A stretch of DNA of 64,000 nt from Amoebidium appalachense (GCA_963693365.1 CAVNZM010000001.1:20088001-20152000); one strand, 5' to 3'. Numbered from the stretch's first letter, positions 1 through 18,321 are shown. Notes: a model not told the origin generated them from the letters alone. Translations and numbers: made by a program.

Positions 1-12
1 CCCCCTTTGCAG

Positions 13-4549
<4,537 letters not shown>

Positions 4550-5579
4550 TTTTTTCTTGCGTATGGTACGTCTGTGATATATGTGCATGCTACTTGTCGA
4601 TGTGAATAGTTGCCCCCCCCCCCCCCCCCCCCCCCCTCCCCCCCCTCCCCTTTCTTCTTGTTAAGCAAGGAAAGATTTCACATGTTTGGAGGTCTGGGTC
4701 AGCCATTATTGTTATCAGACCACCAAAGAGGATAGTTGATTGGTGTTGGCCATGGGAAAATCAGCCAAGTCAATATCTTTGATATCTTCTTACCTATGTT
4801 ATTCTTGAATTGGATATGGGTGTGGTCATTTGTGCTCCGCGAAGGGAAGTTGTGGGCTCTGGAACAACCCTTCAGTTGCGGGCAGCTTTTGCTGGTAGAC
4901 CACTTTTTCGATGCCATGGCCCCCTCGCCTCCCCCCCCCCCCCCCCCCCCCCCCCCTCCCCCCTCACCACACACACACTCGAGCTCAGCATCCCCACACC
5001 CCCCATCCCCCCCTCCCCCCTCCCCGCATTATTCGCATACGCACACACGCACGCATGCATGCACGCAGTCGCGCGCGCGCGCACACACACACACACACAC
5101 ACATCCCTCCTTCTCCTGGCCGCCTTTTATACTTGAAGTATTTTATTCTTTCTTTCTAGCTCACCTCATCTCATATTTTAACCGTTACCGTGCTTACTGT
5201 ACTCTTGGAAATTGAGCGTATGATTGACTCTATCAATCGGATTTGAACAGTTGTTGGTTGCTACCACGTCTTTTGCCGTTTTTTGATTTATGCGAATGTG
5301 ATGGCATTTATATTTCAAAACAAAGGTCTGATGCCACGTGCGCGTTACGTGGTCCTCACATGTGTGGGACAGTGCTTGGTGAAAATAAATCTTCAGAATG
5401 GTGCACGTATCACTCGAAAGTAGGCAGTTAATTAAATATTATTATTTAACATGCAGATCATACCTATTTAGCTACTCGGTGCACTTGAAGGTTGGTTCGG
5501 AGTTCGATACCCTTGGTGTGTAGTTTGTACAGACAATCAGGAGTCAGGCCGGAGAGGGAAGGCCGGAGGAGGAGGGTAC

Positions 5580-5621
<42 letters not shown>

Positions 5622-6083
5622 CGGGGTGAGGAGGAGGAGGGGGGGGGGGGGGGGGGGGGGACCACGGCCACCCCACACTGCCAGTACCACAGGCTGATGA
5701 TGCAGATATCTTCTATATCAGATACTATGATCATCATACGGTAGTGCGAGTACCTAAACTTAGCAGTGGTTTACATGTGTTGAAGCTTACGAGTCCTTTT
5801 CACCTAAAACTCAGGCTACTAAGGTCATCTCCGAGTTCCCCCCCCCCCCCCCCCAAAAAAAAAAAAAAAAAAAACCCACCTCCCCCCGGGCCTGTCGGGG
5901 AGCCGGGACGGCCCGTCTAGATCTGGATCTACACCGGTCTCCGTTTGGGACAAAGCACGTACACACACTCGCACACCTTCGTACGTACATGCACACACAT
6001 GTACCACAGAAGCACCAACGTGCACAACCTGCACATGCACCTGCAGATACGACCGCTCACACTACACACGCACACTTTCTCCC

Positions 6084-6114
<31 letters not shown>

Positions 6115-6284
6115 ACTGACAAGAACTGTCCATTCAATTTGCACGGTAAGCACGATAAATTTGCTCCCAAGAATTATGATATCGATATTGATTTGTAACG
6201 ATTAACGTCCGACCGGATGCCGGAGAGAAAGAGGGCTTGGGCATTGCGCCTCCCGGGGAACCGGGGGGCTCGGGGTGGGGAGAG

Positions 6285-6303
6285 GGAGGGGGGGGGGGGG
6301 GGG

Positions 6304-6353
<50 letters not shown>

Positions 6354-6363
6354 GGGGGGGGGG
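6285..6363 (+). repeat. poly-G run of about 75 bases
   Basis: Almost pure G interrupted by three A. Strong G-quadruplex potential is inferred from composition only. Confidence 0.9.
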
Positions 6364-7983
6364 CCGGGGCCGGGCCCTGCCCCGAGGGAGGAGGAGGAGG
6401 GCAACCCACAAACCAGGTGCACTGTCACGTGACTAGCCCCCCCCCCCCCCCCCCCCCCCCTCCGCCTCCCCACCCACCCACCCCCGTGACTCTCCCTCCC
6501 TCTCTGTACACACCTTCCCTCCGGATCCCTCCCTCCCTCTCCCTGGCAGCCTGCATCATCGGATCATCACGAGTGTTTATTTATCTCTCATGTGACTGGT
6601 CAGAAATATGGATCTGCCAATCATTTGTACGAACCTGAAAGGCATTATTTATTGGGCTTCCTATAGGATCAGCAACAGCCAATCGAAATGTGCTTGATCC
6701 AGGAAAAGAAAATATTTGCGCTGTAGCCCAATTCGCCGTGTTTTAAATGCAGATAATCGAGGAAGCTCTTATGCATAACGTAATTAAGTCTTATAAACTT
6801 CGTGTATTCTGATTTTCATTGCTGTACTTGCAACCCTGATGGTAAAAAAACGAAATCGCAACCGTTGTAAAGTTGTAAAAGAAACGTTATTGCACCACCG
6901 TGCCGTTTTCGTGTCTGTCGAGTTCTGAGTTTCCTGAAGCGAGACTGCCACTCCATAAAGCTAGTTCGTTGTAATAACTCTCTGTAAGGTATAATTAAGT
7001 TGCAGGCTTGCAGCTACTTTCTAATCTCACTTACTTGTGGTTAAAGTGAACAAGCTGAATGTGTGCGTTGCATGAATAGGGGGAGCCAGAGACGAAATTA
7101 AGCATTATTATTAGCAACTGTAAAGAAACACGAGTAAGTTTCTTTGAGGAACCTGGACGCTCAGTATTTACACATGTAGAGGCTACATAGTGTTGGGCAT
7201 ATTTCTACTCCGCTCCTATCTTTTCGGCTTTGACCAGGCTGTCGGCTGTTGAGTGACGAGGCGTTCTTTTGTGCCTATTGGGATCTCCCCTTGTTCTCAG
7301 CACATTAATACCGGTATGGCATTTGCTTCTGCATCCACCCACTTACTTTCCCAAGTATAGTTCTTATCATCATATGTGCATGTATGATAAACACTCTGTG
7401 TTGACGGTTGTGACGGTTGATTTTTTTTCTCCACCGACCCTACCTACATGTGTATGAGCACCTGGCTTTTTTCTGGTAAACCACGGTGAGATGCAGCAGC
7501 TCTTAGCGTCTATGTGTCTGTTGCGACAGGGCTTGGTTGCCTCATTCGCCCTGAGCACCACCTACGTTCACTCTCGTCCGCGTGCTACATAACCCCTTAC
7601 TTTTTCAAGCTGGCTCCTTTCCTTGGTGCCTGCGCACCAGCCCTTCTTCGACGAAGCCAGTGGCCGGCACCTGTTAGTTCTATTGTGCTCTCTCCCATCC
7701 CTTGCCCTCCTCACAGAGCTTTTGCACTCTGAGCGTGTTACCCCCGGTTTTTTCTGCTCGCATCTGTAAAGTAGAGCGTTGTCATATTTATGCACCGTTG
7801 TATCTCACACGGGGTTAGTCGTTTTGCTGTGCAATCCTTTTTGGTGGTCTGCTGCACAATTCGCAATGTCCTTTGTTGATGTGCCTTTGTTTCTCGTACA
7901 CCTCTGGCTTGTGCTTCTTGCGTTTGCTGAAGGTCTACCATCCAACCCCTACTCTCCCCCCAAAAAAAACTGAAAACCAAATG

Positions 7984-7984
7984 A

Positions 7985-8025
<41 letters not shown>

Positions 8026-8595
8026 CCCCCCCCCCCCCCCCCTCCCCTCTCTTCTGTCTCTGTTCCTCTCTTCTCTCTCTCTCTCCCTCCTCCAACCCCC
8101 CCCCCCCCTCTTTCTCTTCCTCTCCTCTCCCTCCCTCCCTCTCTCACTCAATATCTCTCTCCCTCTCCACCCTTTCCCTCCCCCTCCCTTCTCTCTTCCT
8201 CTTCTGTCTCTTCTGTCTCTCAACTTCTCTCTCTCTCTCTCTCTCTCTTGCTATTTCCCCCCCCCCCCCCCCCCCCCCTTGTCTCTCCCCCTCTCCCGTC
8301 CTGTTACCTTCTCTCTCTTCTTCTCTTCACACACTCTATGTCTCTCTCTCTCAACCTCTCTCTCTCTCTCTCCCTAGCCTCTCTCCCCCGTCCCCCCTCC
8401 CCCCTCCCCCCACCACGCGTTCTCGCTTCCCCCTCCCTCCCCCCCTTTCTCTTCTCCTCTTCTCTCTCTCTCTCTCTCTCTCTTCCTCTCCCCATCCCCC
8501 CCCCCCCCCCCCCCCCTTGTCTCTCTTTTCTCTCTCCTTCTCTCTCTCTCTCTCACTCTCTCTAACCCCCTCCCCCCCCCCCCCCCCCTCTCTCA

Positions 8596-8686
<91 letters not shown>

Positions 8687-8692
8687 GTCAAT
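7984..8692 (+). repeat. (CT)n pyrimidine-rich block
   Basis: Blocks of CT dinucleotide repeat alternate with poly-C; the longest CT array lies at about 8599-8683. One strand is nearly all pyrimidine for 700 bases. The Ser/Leu/Pro frames here are repeat translations. Confidence 0.9.
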
Positions 8693-9509
8693 CTCTCTCT
8701 GTCTTTCCCTTCCCTCTTGCTTCCTCCCCCCTCAGCCCTCCCCTCAGCAACGCTGTGGGTTGGTCCTTGGTTTTCTTTCTTCTTGTGGCCAGTTGTATGG
8801 GGACTGGGTTCCTGTCACATGCTCCCATCTTCTTTGTCTATACCCACCCCCCTCCCCTCCCCCTCTCCCCGTAAAGATTTCTAACCCCCCTCTTCCTTCC
8901 ACCTGCCCACCCACGCAGAGCTGTGAATCAATAGAAACAACAGCAATGAACATTTCATGCCCCTTGCATATCGCCTCCCTCACACCTTTCACTCGGCCCT
9001 CTAGCACCAACATGCTCACCACCCACCACTCATCCATCCCCTCACTCACCCACTGCTCCCATTATCAACTCGCTCTCAGCTGTGTGTATGAGTAGGAGTG
9101 TGTGTTTGTGTGTGCGGGGGGGGGGGGGGGGGGGGGGGGGGGGTACGTGCACACACGTGCGCAGTCGTTTGTGTTTGCCTGATTGCCTCTCGACTCTGGT
9201 GCACCATTTTCTTTTTATTATGGTGCATTATTCCCATGACCTGTCTATCTCCCCCATACCCTCCTCCCCTTCCTCCTTTCTCGGTTTCACCCACCACGGT
9301 GTATTGTTGTTGACTTACTTTCTTCATGCTTTTGTGTATTACCGTCCCCCTGGGCGGGTCTTCATGACTTATTCAACCTCTCGGGGGGGAGGGAGGGGGG
9401 GGGGGCAATGCTAAGCCACTCAGTTACAGTATTGCTCACGTGCACCGACGATGTCTTTTTCAATGTAATTCTTTTCTGTCCCAACTGTGCGCCATTTCTA
9501 CGCATTCTT

Positions 9510-9542
<33 letters not shown>

Positions 9543-9699
9543 GCTTTTCACCAGGTTCGGGTGCAGGTGGTTGGTGGTCTCGGTGTCACATTCATCGCAC
9601 ACACCACCCAGCACACATCAATACAGCCGATCTAATTGCCCTACCCAGCAAGATCACAACTGGAAATTTCATGTTTTTTCGTCCACCACACACGCAACC

Positions 9700-10723
9700 A
9701 TGGGGTCGGAGCTGGATGTGTCTGAGGAGTACATGACGGTCAGCGGCAGGAAGATCAGGGTCATCCGCCAATCAGTGGAGTCTGCGGCCCTGCCAACCCT
9801 ATTTTTGGTCCACAGTGCTGGTGCCAGAGCAGATGTGTGGAAGGAACTGATTCGCTATTACTATAAAAGGCTAGCCGTCGTGGCCCCTGATTTGCTGGGC
9901 CATGGCAAGAGCGAGTTTTCTGACAGGTGCGTGGTGTGCCGTGTCGTGGTATTGCCTTGTGTACGCTCATTGTGCTCACGTACAAGTGCATTGGAAGGGT
10001 CGGGGAGGGGGGCGGGTGTTTGGAGAGACGGGGGGGGGAGGGGGGGGGAAGGGGGGAAGGGGGAGGGTAAGAGAGAGGGAAACAATATTGCCCCAGGCCG
10101 TGTATACCTCTGAACATATGTACTGCAACACTTAGCTGTCAGGAGCTCCTAAGTTTAGAACTGGAAGAGGTGAACGTGAATCGTGCCTGTCACACTACGT
10201 CTCACTCCCTATCCCCCCCCCCCCCCTCTCCCTCCCACTTTGCATGCATAAGTTTTGTTGGTTATACTCTGTGGTGTTCCACATTCTTAACCCCCCCCCC
10301 CCCCCCCCAAACACACACACACACACAGGCCGACCGACTACACGCACGAGTGTCTTGTAGCCCAGCTGGAGGCCGTGTTTCTGCGCTACAGCACACGGCT
10401 CAACCTGGTCGTGGCCCACGGCTACGGCTGTGCCCTGGTGGCGGCCCTCTATCCCCGTATTAGGGACCATGTGACTGCCTGTGTGTTCCTGGCCCCCCTG
10501 GCCGAGGTGGGTACCCTATATGCACGTACACACAGATCCACGGTTACTGGGGCACGTACACATCAAGCCCGTGCACACGGCCAAGGTCACGCTTGGGGAC
10601 ACACACACCAAGCACATGCATATACGCAGGAACGGGGCCTCATGAAAGCATGGGTTAGACTTGCGCATTTCATTAGGCACTTGAAATGGCTTTTCATAAA
10701 GCTGTGCTCGGACCTTTTTTTTT

Positions 10724-10754
<31 letters not shown>

Positions 10755-13116
10755 GAGGGGGGGGTTCAACAACAACCGATTGACCCCATTGGTGTTCACA
10801 TATCCGCCTAGGCCCTGCTTGTTGCCTTCTCTTCTTGGCTTTTACTCGCTGCATCATACCTTGTCCTTACCTCCTCGTCCTCCCCCCTCCCCCCGTGGTG
10901 TCATCCAGCACCATGGACTTTGCTGCCTTTTTGCACACTGGCAAGGCCTCTACCCTCTGGAGGCATGTGCATGCTTGCCGACCCGCACATGACTGCATAT
11001 CTACATGCATACAGGCCCCATAGCCTGTATGGATTCTCATACACGAACCCACCACATGTGCCCATGCACATACTTCATCCCGGCACCCTAAACCACCGTA
11101 CACATCCTCCCGATCACAACTCACACACATTCTTTGCAGATTCCCCCGGGCCCCTCTCCTTTGACCCCCCCTGCCAGCCCTACTGAAGAGAATCCATCCA
11201 AAACTGCAGACAAAAATGCAGTCAAACATCTACCCCAGGTACGGACCTTGTGGCCTGTCATAGAATGCAGATGGTTGTGTGCACGTGCAATTTGATGTGT
11301 GTGTGTTGGTGTGTGGGTGTACTTGCGTGTGGGTGTTTGTGCATGGTGTGGATGTTAAGTGGGTGGGTGGGTCTTGCTGTTGTATGTCTTAGTTCAAGGC
11401 TGTGAGCACCATGACTTATGATCACATGGACTTTTTATGTGGCTTTACTTTTCACACATGGCATTGATGGGGCCCCGACACGGAGCAATGTATGCGAGTT
11501 CTTGGGCATTATGCAAGCATGTCCCTGTATGTACCGCGTGTCTTTTTTTTTGCGGGTTTGGACACCTGTGCTCTTTCCGCCCAGCCATGCTCCCTGTTGC
11601 CGAGTCTGGCCTTTGCTTTAGTCCTATTCCGAGGAGATTTATGTTCTTACAGGTAATTCATGTTTATCCGTTAAGATGGGACAGAGTTTTAGAGAGTGAA
11701 AAAGAAGAAGAAGAAACGGGGCCACGTGTGCAAAAGACAAAACACGCACAGACACACACGCACACGCACGCACACAAACACACACATATACACACACACA
11801 ATAACAAGGAACGGAAGAAGAAAAACAAGAGAAAAAGAGAAAAAGAAAAAAAGAAAGAAGAAGGCGAAAACACAGATCTGCGTGTGCGAACACAGAAAGT
11901 CACATGGTGCCAGCACAATTTCGAGCTGTCCTTTTCCATCACCTCCGATCTCTTTATCCCCCCTCCCCCCCCCTCCAAACCACCACCACCATCTCGGGTA
12001 CCATGGATGCTTGGCCCCCCTCCGGAGATGGGTCTGCTTATGATGCATAATCTTTGTGTGTGCTACACACAATCTGCATTATGTTACTTTCGACACATTC
12101 TGTAACCCTCATCCCTCCCCCCTCCCCCCCCCCCCCCCCTCTTATTCGCCCCCGACACACACACGTGCACCTAAACACACACACACAGACACACTCACAC
12201 ACACACACACTCACACACACACACACACTCACACACACTCACACACACTCCCCCCTCCCCCCTCCCTCTCTGCATCCCTCCTACACACAAACAGGTATTT
12301 GAGTGGATGCGTGAGGGCTTGCACCCAACACCCATCGGAGACTTTGCCTCCGTGCATGTACCCGTCTGTGTAGTTGTCGGGTTGGCAGACAAGGTCGCAC
12401 CCCCACTACTTGCACGTGAAATTATGGACGCATACAATCAGATCTCACCGCAAACAGGAACAAAGCAATCGGATGACGCAGGCACAAACACCAAAACCAC
12501 ATCCACGACATTTTACGCAAGCGACCAGAAAAACATCCACTCAGGGTCGTTGGATAAACCCCCCTCGTCCTCATCCCAGCAACTGTTGGTGGCCCAATCA
12601 ATGGAGGATTTCCTATCGGCTGACCGAAGATTGCGAAAAGTCAGCGAGGAACCGGACCATGCAGATCTCCCGATCGATAGAACGGTTATCGATTACGAGA
12701 TCGAACGCGAGCCCACAACCACCACACACGCGCAAACACCCCCATATCAGATTCCCGCAAATTTGCAACAAACCGATGCACCAGGCCCCAGCAGCGACCC
12801 CGATACAAATTTTGAATCAGGATCGCTTGAAATTTGCACTGTGTCAGCAGAAAAGGGGATTGCTGTAGAGATGCACGAGCTAGCAGGGGCAGGGCACGAC
12901 CTGCTCGGGACCAAAAAGGACGTGATCAATGCACTGGTCAATCGGTTCTTCATCGAGGGTGTGGGTCTGGTGGTCCTCGACAGGATGCACAGGCTTAATA
13001 GAGGCGACAGCATCCATGATAAGTGGTATGTAGCATTTCTGTTTTTTCCCCTTTCCCAAACACACACACATACACACGCACGTGCACACACACACACGCC
13101 CGCACACACACACACA

Positions 13117-13148
<32 letters not shown>

Positions 13149-13800
13149 GCCCATTCACCACATGCAAAGCCCCACCACACCCCAGCGTGGTGCAGGGCAT
13201 TCTAGGGCAAAAAACATGTTCACACACAAACACACCTGTGTGCCGCAGACGCACCAAATCACACACACATGAACATGCGCTCACACACAAGCGCATATGC
13301 CACACCCACAAATCCCTTGACCCCTGGCTCTATACATATGAGCACATGTTTAGCAGTTAAACTTCCACAGGACCCCTTCTGCTCGTTAAGAACTCTTCGG
13401 ACACTTTTTTTCCTCACACCTCCACCGTGACCACTACTCTTCAATTACTCCATCCTTCTTGGGCCCAATGGTCTGCAGCAGGTGACACACCACCACACAT
13501 ATACGCTCACCCACACTCACTCACTTACTCGCATGCACACACACGTACACACACACACACACAGGTGCCTCAAGAACTACGAAAAGTGGATCACGACGGC
13601 CAACTGCGGTTCCCTTCTACCTGTCAGCGCCCAGCACGGGCTGATACCGATGAAGGTGCTCAGACAGGACGATGAGACTCACAGCCCTGCAGCATTCATG
13701 GGGGCACACCCTAATGTAGGCGTTATACTAGACCTGACTAGCCAGGCACCCCCTTACGATGTCAAGGACCCGGTAGGTGCCACCCTCATATCAAACACAG

Positions 13801-13867
<67 letters not shown>

Positions 13868-14212
13868 CACACACACAGGCACATACCCACACATGTGCTT
13901 GTACCAAACCATATGGTTGAGGGGAGAGGAAGAGGATGAAGGGGTGCGCTCCAAGGGGGGGGGGGGGGGACGGAGACTGAGGCAGGGGCGTGTGTGCGGT
14001 ATAAAAGGGAAAGAGGAAGGTGCTTTCAGATCACTATATTTTACTGCATCTGTCAGCCGTGACGATTATGCCCGTCGGACAAAATACTCATGAGAGCTAT
14101 GGAGGGAGACCTAGAGCTAGAAAGAAGGAGAGAGACCCAGGCAAAAGGGGGGGAGGGGAGGGAGGGGGGCAGGGATGAGCTGGAGAGTCTCTGTGACCCA
14201 CACTCCTCGGCC

Positions 14213-14248
<36 letters not shown>

Positions 14249-14433
14249 GGGGAGAAAGAGGGAGCCAAAGAAAAAGAAGAGAGGGGGCCCGGGGAGCCGG
14301 GAGGAGGAGAGGTGGGGAGGATTAGGGGAAGGGGGGGGGGGGGGGGGAGGTGGCAGTTTTGCGTGCCATCCTGTGAGCAGACACACACACGCAGTGTGTC
14401 ATACACACCGTGTACCCCCCCCCCCAAAAAAAA

Positions 14434-14464
<31 letters not shown>

Positions 14465-15908
14465 CATAAACACACCAACACACACACAAACAATAACAGA
14501 GAGAGAGCCTGAGAGAGGGAGAAGGGGAGAGAGAAAGAGAGAGGGGGGGGGGGGGGGGGGGGAGGGGGGAGACTAAAGCAAGAGGTAGAGAGACTCAGAG
14601 AGAGTCGGAGAGAGAAATAGAGAGGGGGGGGGGGAGAGAGAAAGATTCTGGGAGGGAGAGGGGGGGGGGGGGGGGGAGGGGGTGAGGAGGCAAGAGAGAG
14701 AGAGATGATGGGGAGGGGGGCGGAAGGTAGTGTGTGTGTGTGTGTTTGTGCCACGTGTGCGTATGTGTGTGTGTGTGGAGGTAACAGTGTAGGTTTGGCC
14801 GGAAGAGAGAGACAGAGTGAGACAGAAGAGGGAAACGGAGGTTATGGGTGGTGTGTGTATATGTGTGTAGGATGGGGAGACAGAGAAAGAGAGAGACTCT
14901 ACTATGATGCACTCACGTGTGTGTGTGTGCATAGTAGGGAAAGAGTGGGAGACTTGTTTCAGTGCAAGGGTTTTATATGAGCCCTGAGATGTGCTTCGTT
15001 CCATGTGTACTACTATTGTAGCAGTGTGTGTAGGTGTGCATGCGTGTGTGTGGTGTCCAAATTTGCTGTGGGGGGTGTTGTTCGTTCGAGGTGTGCAAAT
15101 GTGTGTGTTGTGTCGGTGAGCATGCTCAGTTATGGGTGGGTGCCAGTGTGCAGTCGTGTTTGTGGCGTGTGCACCGTCGGTGTATGTAGATGCATAGGTT
15201 TTAGTGACAAGCCCCTATACTCTCTAAGAAAGCCTCTTTCCCAGTGTGTGTGTGGTGTGCCTGTAGGGGTGGCACTGTTATGTGTATGTCGGTCACAACG
15301 TATAAAAGGATAGCCCATAGAGCAGCCCCTTTACTTCTAGATCTGACGCTGCACATGCAAAACCACCGGTCATCTTTGCACCAATCTCTATCACCAAAAA
15401 ATGCTATAATGAAATCGAAAATATGCGTGCCAAATAATCCTCTTTACTTCCGCTTTTTTCCTCTCTACTTTGTAGGCTTCATACTGTTTGTTTTCATTTT
15501 TTTCTCTTTCTTTTTTGTCGTCTTTTTGCCCTACGCTATATGTTTTTTGGAAATGCTTGTTCCGGCGAAAGTTCGATGGCTCGCTGTGACGTCATAATCC
15601 GCTGACGTGAATGCAAACACGCACACACCTGTGGAACACGCACACACGCACACACACACACACACACGTACACAGAGCATCCCCGAGTACATCAAGCTCA
15701 GCACGATCAGCAAGAAGATACCTGACCGGGACTATGTGGCCGAGTTCAACCACACGGTGCAGACCTACTGGGCCCGGCAGCCTGAGCGGGACATAGCCGT
15801 GCACTGCCACTATGGGTTTAACCGTACTGGGTTCATGGTGGCCTCATATCTGGTCGAGTGCCATGGATACACAGTGGAGCAGGCCATCAGTGCTGTACGT
15901 GATACATG

Positions 15909-15939
<31 letters not shown>

Positions 15940-16345
15940 CACTCACACATGCGTGCGCGTACACACGCACACGCACATGCACCCACGCACACGCACACTC
16001 ACTCACCCATTCACTCACTTGTAAAAACTCTATCTCACTCGCACTCACTCACACGCGCGAGCACACACACACGCACGCACACACACACGTGCATGGCCTG
16101 TTAATCATGCGCCAGAGGTCGCACACGCATTTTAAATTATATCTCAAATACCTTCAGGCGCAGGCGTGAGAGTTGAGGCTTGGTTGTATGGTGGTTGTAC
16201 ACATGGTGCTGGCAGGAATGGAGGGAGAAAAGGGGGCACCCTTTGCAGGGCAACACGGAAATAGGTGGACCAAGAAACCTTTTTTTTTTTTTTTTTTTTT
16301 TTTGGGCGTGATGCTGGTGGGTGCGCGTGGGTGGGTGGGGGGCAG

Positions 16346-16394
<49 letters not shown>

Positions 16395-16480
16395 GGGGGG
16401 AGGGGGGGGGTATATGGTCGATGTTGGTGCTGTGTGGTTAGCCGGGCATGGGAGAGCATTCAAGTCTAGCCAACCAACCA

Positions 16481-16511
<31 letters not shown>

Positions 16512-16629
16512 CCCACCCCCACACACACACACACACACACAGTTTGCCAAGTCCCGGCCCAAGGGGATACGGCACCAGCACTTCATCGACGAGCTCTATC
16601 TGCGCTATGAGAGCGACAGGCCCCGCTAG
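9700..16629 (+). CDS. ABHD8-like alpha/beta-hydrolase fused to a capping-enzyme-type RNA triphosphatase/tyrosine phosphatase domain
   Basis: Exons: 9700-9926, 10329-10506, 11140-11238, 12295-13025, 13565-13772, 15676-15894, 16543-16629. Phases close and give 582 residues. The N-terminal half matches the ABHD8 hydrolase pattern: strand plus VHSAGA, VAPDLLGHGKSE, then a nucleophile-elbow region reading VAHGYG, GLADKVAPP for the acid residue and GAGHDL for the histidine. Residue 107, the usual Ser nucleophile (codon 10420-10422), is Gly, so ester hydrolysis is doubtful. A Ser/Thr-rich insert of about 120 residues sits between the acid and His motifs. Residues from about 405 resemble the mRNA-capping 5'-triphosphatase; the P-loop HCHYGFNRTG gives C525 and R531 of CX5R, and ARPPGI-like KSRPKGI follows. 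A phosphatase role on RNA or phosphoprotein is inferred. Start: first ATG in frame, followed by a charged soluble domain. Confidence 0.85.
11998..12115 (+). repeat. diverged copy of the poly-C-tailed dispersed repeat (intronic)
   Basis: Contains GATGGGTCTGCTTATGATGC and downstream words of the family (TCTGCATTATGTTA, CATTCTGTAA), then a C-rich tail. It lies in the third intron of the hydrolase-phosphatase gene. Confidence 0.6.
13773..15675 (+). repeat. intron with (CA)n, poly-G and (GA)-rich sequence
   Basis: CA array at about 13801-13866, poly-G at about 14214-14247 and 14330-14350, C/A tract at 14415-14450, purine-rich GA sequence at 14500-14720 and GT repeats at 14730-15290. The acceptor at 15675 ends a CA/CG repeat. 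No exon is needed here: the flanking coding phases join directly. Confidence 0.75.
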
Positions 16630-17132
16630 AAGAAAGTGAATGGGTGGGCGGGTGGGTTGGGGGAGGGGGCTATTCCCTAACTTTGGATTTGTGTGTTTTC
16701 TGTTTTGTATATGAATTTGGATTTATGGTTGAGAGGGTCCGCTGGTTGTAACGTGCGTGTGTTGATTGGGAGGGGAGGTTTGCTGTGGTAATCCCATCTG
16801 TCTTAACCTACGTCGCGTTTCTCAATGCGAGAAGAATGAGCCTGTGCACAAGATAGTTATGATGTTGGTGCCCCGAAGCTCGTGATCGGTAACATTGTGA
16901 ACATTTTCACCTGTGGATCCCCTCAGGCAAACGTTGCTCGTGGATGTTGTTATCTCTGTTGTCTTGATTATAAAGCAATTTTTCTTTTTGTAGATAGGTT
17001 TGCTGTGAGGTGGATGGGTAGAGAAAAGTGCCCATAACTAGTGTGTTAGTACGGAAGTTTTGATGTCGGCCCCAACGAGCTTGGTTCGTTTTGTTTTCTC
17101 TCTCTCTCTGTTTTGAAACTTTTTTTTTTTTT

Positions 17133-17360
17133 TTGCCTCTTTGGTCATGAAGTTGTGTATGTTGCAAGGCAGGCCTTGGTATGTTGTCTTTTTTTTTTTG
17201 TTTTTTTTTTGTTTTTTTTGCTCTTTGGTCATGAAGTTGTGTATGTTGCAAGGCAGGCCTTGGTATGTTGTCTTTTTTTTTTGTTGCTTTTTTTTGTTTT
17301 TTTTGCTCTTTGGTCATGAAGTTGTGTATGTTGCAAGGCAGGCCTTGGTATGTTGTCTTT
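17133..17360 (+). repeat. three tandem copies of an ~86-bp unit
   Basis: The block TTTGGTCATGAAGTTGTGTA...GGCCTTGGTATGTTGTC occurs three times at about 17141, 17226 and 17311, each followed by a T-rich spacer of variable length. The unit bodies are nearly identical, so the triplication is recent. Confidence 0.9.
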
Positions 17361-18313
17361 TCTTTTTTTTTGGGGGGGGGGGGGGGGGGGGGGAGGGGAT
17401 ATCTTTTTCAGGCTGTATTGAGTACAGTGAAGGGTTTCTACTTCACGGTGCGACAGAGCATATTTCTTGTTAAATATTCACTTGTGTTTCGGGTGTAACT
17501 CTTGATGGGTGGTTTTTGGTCGGTTTTGCTTTTTTTTTCCTTTTTTTTTCTTTTCTTTTTTGTGGCGATTGGCTGTTACAGTATGACAACACACATGATT
17601 GCAATGCCCATTAACACACTAAGAGCACACTCCATATTCGTGTAGAAGGGTTTAGGGCTCGAAATGCACTCTAGCAAACACGGGGAAGTCATGCCCCTCC
17701 AGTCTGCTGTAGATGTTTAACATATATGATGACGTGCAGTGCAGTGTAATTACCAAATGTGTTAGATTTACCAAATACAAATTCACCGTCTTGAACCGTG
17801 ACATGCATGTTTTACATGTTGCCAATAAAATCCTAAGATAGAAACTGAAGGCAGGTGAGGAATCGAGGGCAGAAAATTACAAAATGGCATACATACTTGC
17901 GTAGATTGTAACAGTGGATAGTGATCCAGCGTGCCCCTCAGCTCCCCCCCCCCCCCCCCCCCCCTTCCTCCCCGCCCACACACACACACAGGCACACTGT
18001 GTGCATGCATGCACACACACACAGCTGTTACACTCCTTTCCCCCCCCTCCGGGGCGCCTCCAAAGGGCCCCACACATATTAATATAGTATATGGGCGCTG
18101 AACAACACATATTATGCAACGTCAGTGCACGTAAACATGTGGACACCCGTACACGCACGTCGATATACCCCTCCTCCCAACCCTCCCTTCCTCCCTCCCT
18201 TCCGCTCCCCCGGATCCGCAGCCGAAGTGGCAACTCCCATGCACAAGACTAATATTGATATTGGTGAGCTCGACTGTCGAGGTTTTCGTTATGTAGACTA
18301 TTTGATGCCTTGA

Positions 18314-18321
18314 TGACGTCA
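18314..18321 (+). promoter_or_regulatory. CRE-like site TGACGTCA upstream of the TIM29-like gene
   Basis: Perfect palindromic TGACGTCA about 500 bases before the ATG at 18824, followed by CGCTTCCGGC, which fits an ETS core. Function is inferred from the motif alone. Confidence 0.4.

Larger units (their letters stand above)
4550..9699. other. intergenic region, repeat-rich, no gene recognised
   Basis: Holds poly-C at 4613-4646 and 4931-4960, CA/GC repeats around 5040-5102, a GT array with poly-G at 5580-5660, a C/A tract at 5838-5874, a long poly-G at 6285-6363 and the CT-rich block at 7984-8692. The stretch 6560-7740 is ordinary AT-rich sequence without a convincing exon. An AATAAA at about 5389 could be a polyadenylation signal of the ADCK2 gene, but it is 840 bases downstream of the stop. 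Confidence 0.6.
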
